The notes under the pieces were generated by a model. It was not told the origin of the DNA, ran no database searches, and saw only the letters and a list, made by a program, of their open reading frames with translations. The translations under genes were made by a program, and so were the position numbers. DNA of 64,000 bases, from assembly GCA_016704485.1 (NCBI GenBank), contig JADJAA010000002.1, forward strand, positions 558,001 to 622,000. The letters run 5' to 3'. Shown here piece after piece: positions 1 through 7,459 of the stretch. Numbering within the stretch: the first letter of the stretch is position 1; every line of letters begins with the position of its first letter. Source of the stretch: Flavobacteriales bacterium (lineage in GTDB: Bacteria > Bacteroidota > Bacteroidia > Flavobacteriales_F > PHOS-HE28).

Positions 1-533
1 GTAGCGGTAACCGTGCCATCATCACTCGTTGCCATTTCGATCTCCGTAATGGTCTCGGTATCGGTCTTTCCGCGCAGCGTTAGTTCAGCTTTTGCGATAT
101 TGCCTTCAACACCAAGGATCGTCAAGGATGCCGTTGGACTTTTCTCAACATGGAAGAATTCTTCGCTGGCTAGATGTTTCATCAAATTTTCCTTTGGGCG
201 ATCGGCGGAATACCCATCATCCGTTGGGTTGATCGAGGTCATGTCCACAACGAATTCGCCATTTTGAAGGATACCTCCCTTGGTGATGATCTCTCCCTTG
301 AGCACTTTCATATCGCCGCTGTGGCTATAGATCTTTGCACCTGTCATGTTACCGGACCACATTACCCCGCTGGCAGATGGGTCTATGGTATAGGTGACGA
401 TTTTGCCAGCTTCAACCGCTAGACTATCGGCAATTGCTTGGTCTTTTTTTGCTTGGATCTCCGCCTCACTTGGGCCACAGGCCACTAGAAAAAGTGCGGT
501 CATTGAAAGTGCAGTGAACAGTTTGGTCGTCAT
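1..533 (-). CDS. YceI-family lipoprotein (C-terminus beyond window)
   Basis: Partial: the gene runs off the left edge, leaving about 177 codons from an ATG at 533. The N-terminus is a lipoprotein signal with lipobox LVAC, so the mature protein is probably membrane-anchored outside the cytoplasm. After a short charged linker comes a YceI-like beta-barrel start (YTIDPSASGVMWSGNMTGAK) and further typical segments (KGGILQNGEFVVDMTSI, then HLASEEFFHVEKSPTASL). YceI proteins are lipocalin-like and bind isoprenoid or amphiphilic ligands; the ligand here is unknown. A perfect TAnnTTTG box lies about 35 bases upstream. It is convergent with nothing visible and divergent from no close neighbour. Confidence 0.85.
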   Translation of the reverse strand, partial: MTTKLFTALSMTALFLVACGPSEAEIQAKKDQAIADSLAVEAGKIVTYTIDPSASGVMWSGNMTGAKIYSHSGDMKVLKGEIITKGGILQNGEFVVDMTSINPTDDGYSADRPKENLMKHLASEEFFHVEKSPTASLTILGVEGNIAKAELTLRGKTDTETITEIEMATSDDGTVTA

Positions 534-566
534 TGGAAAATAGGGATGGGTTTGTTTTTAGGTCGG

Positions 567-574
567 CAAAGGTA
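567..574 (-). promoter_or_regulatory. -7 promoter box of the YceI gene
   Basis: On the minus strand the sequence reads TACCTTTG, an exact match to the Bacteroidota sigma factor box TAnnTTTG. It sits 33 bases before the ATG at 533. No clear TTG at -33 is visible. Confidence 0.5.
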
Positions 575-682
575 ATGGAATTTTGTTTCCATGGAAAATA
601 GATTGTCGTTCCGTGTGTGGTGCAAGGACGGTTGGTTGAATGCGGTACTCAATTTCACACGAAGAACCGCATTGGAATTGCG

Positions 683-1834
683 TCAACTATTCGCCAATTT
701 CTTCAGCAATGGCGAGGGTCGGTACCTATCTTCACCATATTCGGATTGCAGTGCTTCCAATTGTGAAAGACAATTCGCGTATCCCTTTTCTTGTGCCCAT
801 TGCAACAAGCCTTTAGGGTAGTTCACACCCTTGGTCATTGCAAGGTCCAGGTCTTCCTTACTGGCTATACCCAGTTGTAATGCATCTACCGCTTCGTTGA
901 TCAACATGACCACGATGCGGTCCACGATCATCTGGTGTAGATCGCGATCGGTCTTGGGTTCCGGAAGTGATGCATCTGTCGAATAGTCGTAATACCCTCG
1001 TCCGGTCTTTCTACCCAACCAATTTGCCTCCACCATGCGTTGCTGTGTTAGGCTGGGCCTGTAACGCGGATCATAGAAGAACGCTTTGAACACACTGCTT
1101 GTAACCGCGAAGTTGATATCGTTGCCAATGAGGTCCATTAATTCAAATGGTCCCATTTTGAAGCCACCAACAGTTTTCATGGCGTGATCTATTGTAGCCA
1201 TATCTGCTATTCCCTCTTCGTGGATCCGTAATGCTTCACCATAGAAAGGTCGAGCAACTCGGTTCACGATAAAGCCTGGTGTATCCTTGGCAATGACAGG
1301 TGTCTTACCCCATGCCTTCATGAGCGCTACACACGCCTTGGTGTGTTGTTCATGGGTTGCCAATCCTGGTACCACCTCAACCAATGGCAATAATGGAGCT
1401 GGGTTGAAAAAGTGAAGACCGATCACACGTTCCGGCAATTTGCATGCTGCTGCGATGGACGTAACGCTCAGCGAAGAGGTATTGGTCGCTAGTATGGCAT
1501 TTGGGCCAACGGTCGATCCAAGCTGCTCGAATAATTGCTTCTTGATCGCGAGGTCCTCGATGACCGCTTCGATCACCAATCCACAATCCGCGAAAGCATT
1601 GATCTCAGTGGCATACGTAAACCGGTTCTGAATAGCCTTGGCTTCATCTACTTTTACTCTCCCCTTTTCGACCAAACGTTCCATGACCTTCTTCAGCGCG
1701 GATCGGGAAGCGTCCAGTGCCTGTTGGCGCATGTCGAACAGCACCACTTCATGTCCGGCCTGCGCAGCAATTTGCGCAATACCACTCCCCATTGTACCAG
1801 CACCGATAACACCAACGATCATATCTTTTTGCAT
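683..1834 (-). CDS. paaH: 3-hydroxyacyl-CoA dehydrogenase, phenylacetate pathway (PaaH-like)
   Basis: A 383-residue NAD-dependent 3-hydroxyacyl-CoA dehydrogenase. The N-terminal Rossmann motif GVIGAGTMGSGIAQ is followed by the typical HFFNPAPLLPLVEVV segment, then two copies of the C-terminal 3HCDH domain (GRKTGRGYYDY closes the first; VDRIVVMLINEA begins the second). The two-copy form is longer than the roughly 280-residue FadB2 type and fits the phenylacetate enzymes. It oxidises the 3-hydroxyadipyl-CoA formed after ring opening. I chose the ATG at 1834; a TTG at 1852 would add six residues. It follows paaG after 24 bases and is probably the last gene of the paaA-B-C-D-G-H operon. Confidence 0.85.
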   Translation of the reverse strand: MQKDMIVGVIGAGTMGSGIAQIAAQAGHEVVLFDMRQQALDASRSALKKVMERLVEKGRVKVDEAKAIQNRFTYATEINAFADCGLVIEAVIEDLAIKKQLFEQLGSTVGPNAILATNTSSLSVTSIAAACKLPERVIGLHFFNPAPLLPLVEVVPGLATHEQHTKACVALMKAWGKTPVIAKDTPGFIVNRVARPFYGEALRIHEEGIADMATIDHAMKTVGGFKMGPFELMDLIGNDINFAVTSSVFKAFFYDPRYRPSLTQQRMVEANWLGRKTGRGYYDYSTDASLPEPKTDRDLHQMIVDRIVVMLINEAVDALQLGIASKEDLDLAMTKGVNYPKGLLQWAQEKGYANCLSQLEALQSEYGEDRYRPSPLLKKLANS

Positions 1835-1858
1835 AGCGCGAAGATCGGGCAAAGAAGG

Positions 1859-2638
1859 TCAGTTGCCTTTATAGACCGGTTTTCGTTTCTCCAGGAATGC
1901 ATTCACGCCTTCGGTGTAATCATGACTGCGACCAGCGATGGTCTGCAATTCATTCTCCACGTCAAGTTGGCCATCCATGGTATTGTTCAAGGACCGGTTC
2001 AATGCTTCTTTGGTAAGTGCGATGGCCTTAGTTGGCATAGCAGCGAGCTTTTCGGCAAGCACGGTAGCTTCATTGATAAGATCGGCGTCGGGTACAGCTA
2101 GCCAGATCATTCCTTTTTCTTCAGCCTCTTTGGCCGATATTTTCGGGGCCAAGATCATTTGTCCAAATGCATGTTGCATACCAACCGAACGGGGTAGGGT
2201 GAAGGTGCCACCACTGTCGGGTATCAATCCGATATTGATGAAACTTTGGATGAAATTGGCGCTTTCCGCAGCAAGGGTCATGTCACAGGCGTATGCAATG
2301 TTCGCCCCTGCACCAGCAGCAACTCCGTTCACAGCAGCAATAACGGGTTTAGGCATGTTGCGAATTCGCCGTATGATCGGATTATATTGCGTAGTCAGGA
2401 TGTCCTCGATCTTGGTACCCGGGGCAATGGCTTCGGCAAGATCCTGCCCAGCACAAAATGCGCGGCCCTCACCTGTCAGAAGTATCGCGCGGATGGTTGC
2501 ATCCTCCTTACATACATCAAGTGCATCAATGGTCTCAAGCGCCATTTCGCGGTTGAAACTGTTCAACTTATCGGGTCTGCTCAACGTGATCGTAGCAACG
2601 CTGTTGGTGATATTGAATTGGATGGTTCTATAGGACAT
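1859..2638 (-). CDS. paaG: PaaG-type enoyl-CoA hydratase/isomerase
   Basis: A 259-residue crotonase-fold protein. The segments GRAFCAGQDL, NMPKPVIAAVNGVAAGAGAN and NIGLIPDSGGTFTLPR form the oxyanion hole and CoA-binding region and closely resemble PaaG, the ring-1,2-epoxyphenylacetyl-CoA isomerase. That enzyme converts the epoxide made by PaaABCE to the oxepin-CoA before hydrolytic ring opening. The gene lies 12 bases after paaD in the same direction, which supports the pathway assignment over a general fatty-acid hydratase. PaaF could have a similar sequence, but the NPIIRRIRNMPKPV and IGLIPDSGG context favours PaaG. Confidence 0.85.
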   Translation of the reverse strand: MSYRTIQFNITNSVATITLSRPDKLNSFNREMALETIDALDVCKEDATIRAILLTGEGRAFCAGQDLAEAIAPGTKIEDILTTQYNPIIRRIRNMPKPVIAAVNGVAAGAGANIAYACDMTLAAESANFIQSFINIGLIPDSGGTFTLPRSVGMQHAFGQMILAPKISAKEAEEKGMIWLAVPDADLINEATVLAEKLAAMPTKAIALTKEALNRSLNNTMDGQLDVENELQTIAGRSHDYTEGVNAFLEKRKPVYKGN

Positions 2639-2650
2639 TATGCTTTCTTT

Positions 2651-3151
2651 TCAAAGACACTTGAATTGATCAAAAGGTTCCAGACATGCGCTACATTTCC
2701 ACAGTGCCTTACAAGCTGTACTGCCGAACGCGGATATCATTACCGTATCATTCGAACCACATTGTGGGCAGGGAACTATTGGAGCCGCACCTTTCAATGC
2801 ACGGATGTCGGCTGTTTTTTCGGGAGGTGCAATACCGTAGGCTTTTAACTTGGCTTTACCTGCTTCGGAGATCCAATCAGTGGACCAAGCGGGTGCCAAT
2901 ACTTGGGTCACTTGGAAATTGGTGATACCAGCACTGCGTAGCTCACTTTCAATATCCTGCTTCATAACGTCCATGGCAGGACAACCTGTATAGGTTGGCG
3001 AGATCGACACCATGACCTTGCCGTTCTTCACTTCCACATTCCGCAGAACACCAAGCTCCCGTACGCTGATAACAGGCACTTCAGGGTCCTTCACGTTCTC
3101 AAGTAACGCGTAGATGGCTTCTTCGCTGATATTGTCTTTATCCAGGGACAT
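2651..3151 (-). CDS. paaD: Phenylacetyl-CoA epoxidase maturation protein PaaD
   Basis: A 166-residue protein starting at the ATG at 3151; an in-frame GTG at 3223 would add 24 residues not typical of the family. The N-terminal part is a DUF59/MIP18-type domain (DPEVPVISVRELGVLRNVEV, then SPTYTGCPAMDVM). The C-terminal part holds a cysteine cluster, CPQCGSNDT and CKALWKCSAC, expected to bind a metal. PaaD is needed for assembly of the active epoxidase, probably in iron or Fe-S insertion. It lies 12 bases before paaG and after paaC (84 bases). Confidence 0.9.
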   Translation of the reverse strand: MSLDKDNISEEAIYALLENVKDPEVPVISVRELGVLRNVEVKNGKVMVSISPTYTGCPAMDVMKQDIESELRSAGITNFQVTQVLAPAWSTDWISEAGKAKLKAYGIAPPEKTADIRALKGAAPIVPCPQCGSNDTVMISAFGSTACKALWKCSACLEPFDQFKCL

Positions 3152-3235
3152 GGATCTATTGCGATCGTGATCATTGACTTCTGACGTTAGGCTACGGATG
3201 CATTTTCCTAGGAATGTACTCACTAGAACTGTTGT

Positions 3236-4015
3236 TCACCACTCAGCGCCAGGATATGCGCGTTGTAAATACTGCATCTCAGCTAGCAATACGCCCATGT
3301 GCTCACTATGCACACCTAGGCGTCCACCGGTCGACATGTAACCGTCTTCTGGTCGGGTGAGGGTCGCTTCTTCAAGAACGGCTTTTACGGTTTCTTCAAA
3401 GGCCGCCCTGATCGGTGCCATGTCCGGAACGATACTTGCTTTTACCAAGATCCCATCAGCTTCATCCTGAATGAAAAGGTCACCCGTGTATGTCCAAAGA
3501 TCATTCAATGCGGTTTGTACACGCTGGTGACTTTCTTCGGTGCCATCGCCAAAACGGATGACCCATTCTCTTGTCGCGTGCAAATGGTAACGCACTTCTT
3601 TAACTGCTTTGCCTGCTATTGCTGCGATCCGTTCATCAGTGCTCTTGGTCAATGCTTCCTGGAGGAGCAGATGCCAAGCATCGTACAAAAAGCTACGAAC
3701 GATCGTATGGGCATAGTCTCCATTCGGTTGTTCGACAAGTTTAGTGTTAACGAAATGGCGCTCAGGACGTAGAAAAGCGAGGTCATCTTCGCTCCGTCCC
3801 TTTCCTTCAACCTCACCGGCGTATTGCAGGTAGTTCCGTGCTTGTCCTATAAGGTCCAACGCGCGGTTCGTAAGTGCAATGTCCTCCTCTAATTGTGGTC
3901 CGTGTCCGCACCATTCGCCAAGTCGTTGGCTGAGTATTAAATTGTCATCACCCCTGCGTAGTAAGTAGGTGAACAGGGCTTGTTCTTTGGTCATTTCCTC
4001 AAGTAATGTGTTCAT
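3236..4015 (-). CDS. paaC: Phenylacetyl-CoA epoxidase structural subunit PaaC
   Basis: A 259-residue ferritin-like subunit that pairs with PaaA in the multicomponent phenylacetyl-CoA 1,2-epoxidase. Recognisable family segments are LILSQRLGEWCGHGP, DLIGQARNYLQYAGE, SFLYDAWHLLLQEAL and the C-terminal GGRLGVHSEHMGVLLAEMQ. PaaC is the non-catalytic structural partner: it keeps the helical-bundle fold but does not carry the working diiron centre. ATG at 4015. It follows paaB after 51 bases in the operon. Confidence 0.93.
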   Translation of the reverse strand: MNTLLEEMTKEQALFTYLLRRGDDNLILSQRLGEWCGHGPQLEEDIALTNRALDLIGQARNYLQYAGEVEGKGRSEDDLAFLRPERHFVNTKLVEQPNGDYAHTIVRSFLYDAWHLLLQEALTKSTDERIAAIAGKAVKEVRYHLHATREWVIRFGDGTEESHQRVQTALNDLWTYTGDLFIQDEADGILVKASIVPDMAPIRAAFEETVKAVLEEATLTRPEDGYMSTGGRLGVHSEHMGVLLAEMQYLQRAYPGAEW

Positions 4016-4066
4016 TTAATAAGTCGATGACGGGTCACTCATCATCAACTTACCAGCATTGTATGC

Positions 4067-4372
4067 TCAAATATATTTCGCCCCTTCAGGCATGGTATAG
4101 AAAGTCGGATGACGATACGTTTTATCATCCGCTGGGTCGAACAACATCTCCGCATCGTCCGGTTGGCTGGCACTGATCGCGTTGGCCGGCACTACCCAAA
4201 TACTATTGCCTTCTTGCCTACGGGTATATACATCGCGTGCATTTTCGATGGCCATTTGAGCATCTGCAGCGTGCAAACTACCCACATGCTTATGATCCAA
4301 CCCTCGTTTGCTTTGGATGAACACCTCCCACAGCGGCCAGTTATTGGGGTTCTCATTAGTTTCCTTGGTCAT
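4067..4372 (-). CDS. paaB: Phenylacetyl-CoA epoxidase subunit PaaB
   Basis: A 101-residue protein of the usual length for PaaB. The sequence WPLWEVFIQSKRGLDHKHVG followed by SLHAADAQMAIENARDVYTRR is diagnostic. PaaB is a small subunit thought to bridge the PaaAC heterodimers and help electron transfer from PaaE. ATG at 4372, 104 bases after the paaA stop. Confidence 0.95.
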   Translation of the reverse strand: MTKETNENPNNWPLWEVFIQSKRGLDHKHVGSLHAADAQMAIENARDVYTRRQEGNSIWVVPANAISASQPDDAEMLFDPADDKTYRHPTFYTMPEGAKYI

Positions 4373-4476
4373 TTTCGATCTTTGTATTCGTCTTTGAGCG
4401 TATCACTAATTTTCTCCGAAGGTGCTTTTTACCTACGATGATCCGGCACATGCAGCAACACGTGATCAACTAGTGA

Positions 4477-5415
4477 TCATGCTGCTTTTCGTTTCGCCTT
4501 CTTTGCCGCATAAGCCATAGCGGCTTCACGCACCCATGCACCTTCGTCGTTTGCTTTATTACGGGCTACCAGTCGTTCTTTATTACAAGGTCCGTTTCCT
4601 GCCACAACATCATTGAACTCGGACCAATCGATTGCTCCCCAGTCATATTGTTTCTTTTCCTCATTCCATTTCAGGTCCGGGTCAGGGATCGAAAGTCCGA
4701 TAACTTCGGCTTGTTGGACGGTCCGGTCAATGAACATCTGTCGAAGTTCATCATTGCTTTGTCGTTTGATCTTCCAACGCATGCTGGCCGCACTATTGGT
4801 ACTGTCAGCATCGCTTGGTCCGAACATCATAAGGCTCGGCCACCACCAACGGTTCAGGGCATCTTGTGCCATTTCTCGTTGTTCTTTCGTGCCTTTGCAC
4901 AACACCGCCATGATCTCATACCCTTGCCGCTGATGGAAACTTTCCTCCTTGCAAATGCGCACCATCGCGCGAGCGTAGGGCCCATAGCTTGTGCGGCAAA
5001 GCATTACCTGATTCATAATAGCTGCTCCATCAACTAGCCAACCAACCGCACCAATATCTGCCCAAGTGAGCGTGGGGTAGTTGAATATGCTGCTATATTT
5101 TGCTTTTCCCATCAAAAGGTCATCGATGGTCTTTTCGCGGGTCGTACCAAGTGTCTCACATGCACTATACAGGTAAAGACCATGACCAGCTTCGTCCTGA
5201 ACTTTTGCCAATAGGATTGCTTTGCGTTTAAGACTTGGTGCTCGACCGATCCAGTTCCCTTCCGGTAGCATACCCACAACCTCACTATGGGCATGTTGGC
5301 TGATCTGTCGTACCAGTGTTTTACGGTATTTCTCAGGCATCCAATCCTTGGGCTCGATCTTTTGTTCAGCATCGATCTTACCCATGAACTGTTCTTCTAA
5401 CTTCACATCGTCCAT
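4477..5415 (-). CDS. paaA: Phenylacetyl-CoA 1,2-epoxidase catalytic subunit PaaA
   Basis: A 312-residue diiron oxygenase subunit. Metal-ligand motifs are visible: DEAGHG (Glu75, His78) and KEESFHQRQG (Glu156 to His160), together with SEVVGMLPEGNWIGRAP near residues 44-60. It inserts one oxygen atom into the aromatic ring of phenylacetyl-CoA to give the epoxide. First gene of the minus-strand operon paaA-B-C-D-G-H. The divergent paaE begins 150 bases away, so this intergenic region probably holds both promoters. A weak -7-like box TACCTTAG (minus strand, 5443-5450) lies 28 bases upstream of the ATG. Confidence 0.96.
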   Translation of the reverse strand: MDDVKLEEQFMGKIDAEQKIEPKDWMPEKYRKTLVRQISQHAHSEVVGMLPEGNWIGRAPSLKRKAILLAKVQDEAGHGLYLYSACETLGTTREKTIDDLLMGKAKYSSIFNYPTLTWADIGAVGWLVDGAAIMNQVMLCRTSYGPYARAMVRICKEESFHQRQGYEIMAVLCKGTKEQREMAQDALNRWWWPSLMMFGPSDADSTNSAASMRWKIKRQSNDELRQMFIDRTVQQAEVIGLSIPDPDLKWNEEKKQYDWGAIDWSEFNDVVAGNGPCNKERLVARNKANDEGAWVREAAMAYAAKKAKRKAA

Positions 5416-5508
5416 TGTTCGGTATCTTATTCCTTAGTGCGCTAAGGTACGAAGCAGGCATGTGATGTAAAGATGCCCCGACTCATCCTTTAGCCGGTCG
5501 ACAACTGC

Positions 5509-5516
5509 TATTTTTG
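5509..5516 (+). promoter_or_regulatory. -7 promoter box of paaE
   Basis: TATTTTTG matches TAnnTTTG exactly, 49 bases before the paaE ATG, inside the 150-base divergent paaA/paaE region. No clear -33 TTG is visible at the usual distance. Confidence 0.45.
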
Positions 5517-5565
5517 GCGCCCTAGTTCGTAACACGAATTCGGTTCGCTCGTCCATAAGCTATAC

Positions 5566-6663
5566 ATGACCACCTCTCGAATGGCACGATTCCACACCCT
5601 AGAAGTTGCCCGGATCACTAAGGAGACCGATGATACCATCGTTATTGGCTTTCACGTTCCGGCCGGTGAAAAGGAGGATTTCAAATATATACATGGACAA
5701 TACCTTACGCTTAAACTTTCCGTGAAAGGCGAGGAATTACGTCGGAGTTACAGCATCTGCAGCAGCCCGTTGGATACGGAAGAGATCCGAATTGCTGTAA
5801 AACGTGTCACCAATGGCCGGGCAAGTACACAGATCGTGGAGAATTTGAAAGTTGGCGATAAGCTGGAGGTGATGCCTCCGATGGGTTCCTTCTATACGCT
5901 GATCGACCCTGCGCATGAGACGCATTATGTGGCGTTTGCAGCTGGAAGTGGCATAACCCCCATCATGAGCATTCTGAAAACGGTCCTGCGAAGTGAACCC
6001 AAGAGCCGCTTTACATTATTCTATGGGAATACGGACCAGGATCGTATCATATTCCGCAAACGATTAGAAGAGCTGAAACAGCAGCATGGTGCACGCCTGG
6101 ACGTGCATCACATCCTTACGAAAGGAGAGGACGAGGATATGTTATTCAATGGGCGCATTACTGCAGAAAAGGCTGTAAAACTGCTAAGCCGTTTCGTTGC
6201 GGACCCATTGGATAGGGAGTTCTTCATTTGCGGTCCGGAGCAAATGATGGTAAATGTGAGTGAGGCTTTGGAAAAGCAAGGCGCTAAGAAAAAGAACATA
6301 CACATCGAATTATTCAGTACCCCGGTTACCACGGAAGCGAAGAAACCTCAGCTGCATGCTAATGACGGTGCGTTTTCTGGAACTGCGAGTGTGAAGGTCA
6401 TATTGGACGGCAGGGAACAGGTTTTAGAAGTAGATGCTAATGGAGATGCTGTGCTCGATGTTGCACTTGATGCCGGCATGGACGTTCCGTACGCATGCAA
6501 AGGCGCGGTCTGCTGCACGTGTAAAGCCAGAGTAGTAAGCGGCTCAGTTGAAATGGAAATGAACTATGCACTAACGGACGAAGAAGTTGCGGATGGCTAT
6601 GTATTGGCTTGCCAATCGCATCCACGAAGCGCTGAGGTGACGATAGATTTCGATCAGCGTTGA
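5566..6663 (+). CDS. paaE: Phenylacetyl-CoA epoxidase reductase subunit PaaE
   Basis: A 365-residue electron-transfer subunit with three parts in order: an FAD-binding domain (RRSYSICSSP near residue 58), an NAD(P)-binding domain (AFAAGSGITPIMSI; ending FFICGPEQMM) and a C-terminal plant-type 2Fe-2S ferredoxin. The ferredoxin carries PYACKGAVCCTCKARVVSG and a distal Cys in YVLACQSHP. It passes electrons from NADPH to the PaaABC oxygenase. It is transcribed away from paaA instead of lying in the paaABCD operon. A strong hairpin terminator follows at 6694-6717. Confidence 0.95.
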   Translation: MTTSRMARFHTLEVARITKETDDTIVIGFHVPAGEKEDFKYIHGQYLTLKLSVKGEELRRSYSICSSPLDTEEIRIAVKRVTNGRASTQIVENLKVGDKLEVMPPMGSFYTLIDPAHETHYVAFAAGSGITPIMSILKTVLRSEPKSRFTLFYGNTDQDRIIFRKRLEELKQQHGARLDVHHILTKGEDEDMLFNGRITAEKAVKLLSRFVADPLDREFFICGPEQMMVNVSEALEKQGAKKKNIHIELFSTPVTTEAKKPQLHANDGAFSGTASVKVILDGREQVLEVDANGDAVLDVALDAGMDVPYACKGAVCCTCKARVVSGSVEMEMNYALTDEEVADGYVLACQSHPRSAEVTIDFDQR

Positions 6664-6693
6664 CGCCGTTGGAGCGCTAGGAATAAAATAAGC

Positions 6694-6717
6694 AAGGCGG
6701 GCTTACGGGCCCGCCTT
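6694..6717 (+). terminator. Intrinsic terminator after paaE
   Basis: A 9-base perfect stem AAGGCGGGC / GCCCGCCTT with loop TTACGG, followed by a T-rich run. It ends the paaE transcript and may serve the convergent gene at 6779-7309 as well. Confidence 0.75.
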
Positions 6718-6778
6718 GTCTTATCTCCTGCCTTTAGTTAAGTTTTTTTGTAAGGCGAGGAAGAAGAAGTTGGATCGA

Positions 6779-7309
6779 TCAATTTCCTGCGCTTGCGTAG
6801 TTGTTGAATTTAGCTTGAATGTGGGCGAGGTATGCTGCGCTATGATAGAACCCTCCCATTTCCGGATCATATCGAACAATGGCCGAAGGGAAGTCGGTGA
6901 AGAAAGGGTCAGCCTGCTGAGTGCCTTCTGGAAGAAGATCGACCTTACACACGTATGCTGGGTATTTTACAAGGTCCTTAGGCAGGCTTGTATCCATATA
7001 GATCATTTTGGTTTGGAAACCAGCTTGTTTGAATTGAATGGAGTAAGCCGCATCCAAGTCCAATTCAAGGGCATATTTTCCTTTGGGATTGGTCTGAACG
7101 ACAATTATCTCCTCATTCTCTTTGTAGAGTGTGATCTCCGCTCCTTCAGCCTTTTCGCCTTGCAGGGTTACTTGGCCGGTTACAGGAACGTACCAACCTG
7201 TTGCTTGTTCACGCTTATCCACAAGGTTACCTTGGGCATAGGTGCTTTTCACGGTACAAAGTGAGAATAACAAAAGACCTGCGGTGATCATGCCGGTCAG
7301 TTTATTCAT
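6779..7309 (-). CDS. Secreted protein with carboxypeptidase-regulatory-like domain
   Basis: A 176-residue protein from the ATG at 7309 with a clear signal peptide (MNKLTGMITAGLLLFSLCTV, cleavage near STYAQ). A beta-sandwich segment follows (VTGQVTLQGEKAEGAEITLY, then KGKYALELDLDAAYSIQFKQ), as in CarboxypepD_reg-like or transthyretin-like domains, leaving a tail of about 60 residues without known motifs. An upstream in-frame start would overlap the divergent peptidase gene and is unlikely. Function unknown; probably periplasmic or surface-associated. Confidence 0.7.
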   Translation of the reverse strand: MNKLTGMITAGLLLFSLCTVKSTYAQGNLVDKREQATGWYVPVTGQVTLQGEKAEGAEITLYKENEEIIVVQTNPKGKYALELDLDAAYSIQFKQAGFQTKMIYMDTSLPKDLVKYPAYVCKVDLLPEGTQQADPFFTDFPSAIVRYDPEMGGFYHSAAYLAHIQAKFNNYASAGN

Positions 7310-7459
7310 GTGTCGGGAGTAATACATTTCTGTTCGTGTTTTTCGAGCGTAGTTGGTCGTCTGAACGGAAAACTTCGTGAAAAGGTTACAAAGGCCATTT
7401 TCAAGGACTTCCTGGTTCATGTAATGCGGTGATCGGCAGAACTGTGTTTCTTTGCCTTT

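Noticed and set aside
6716..7264. Long plus-strand open frame of 182 codons
   Set aside because: It lies opposite the signal-peptide-bearing secreted protein at 6779-7309 and has no recognisable protein features.
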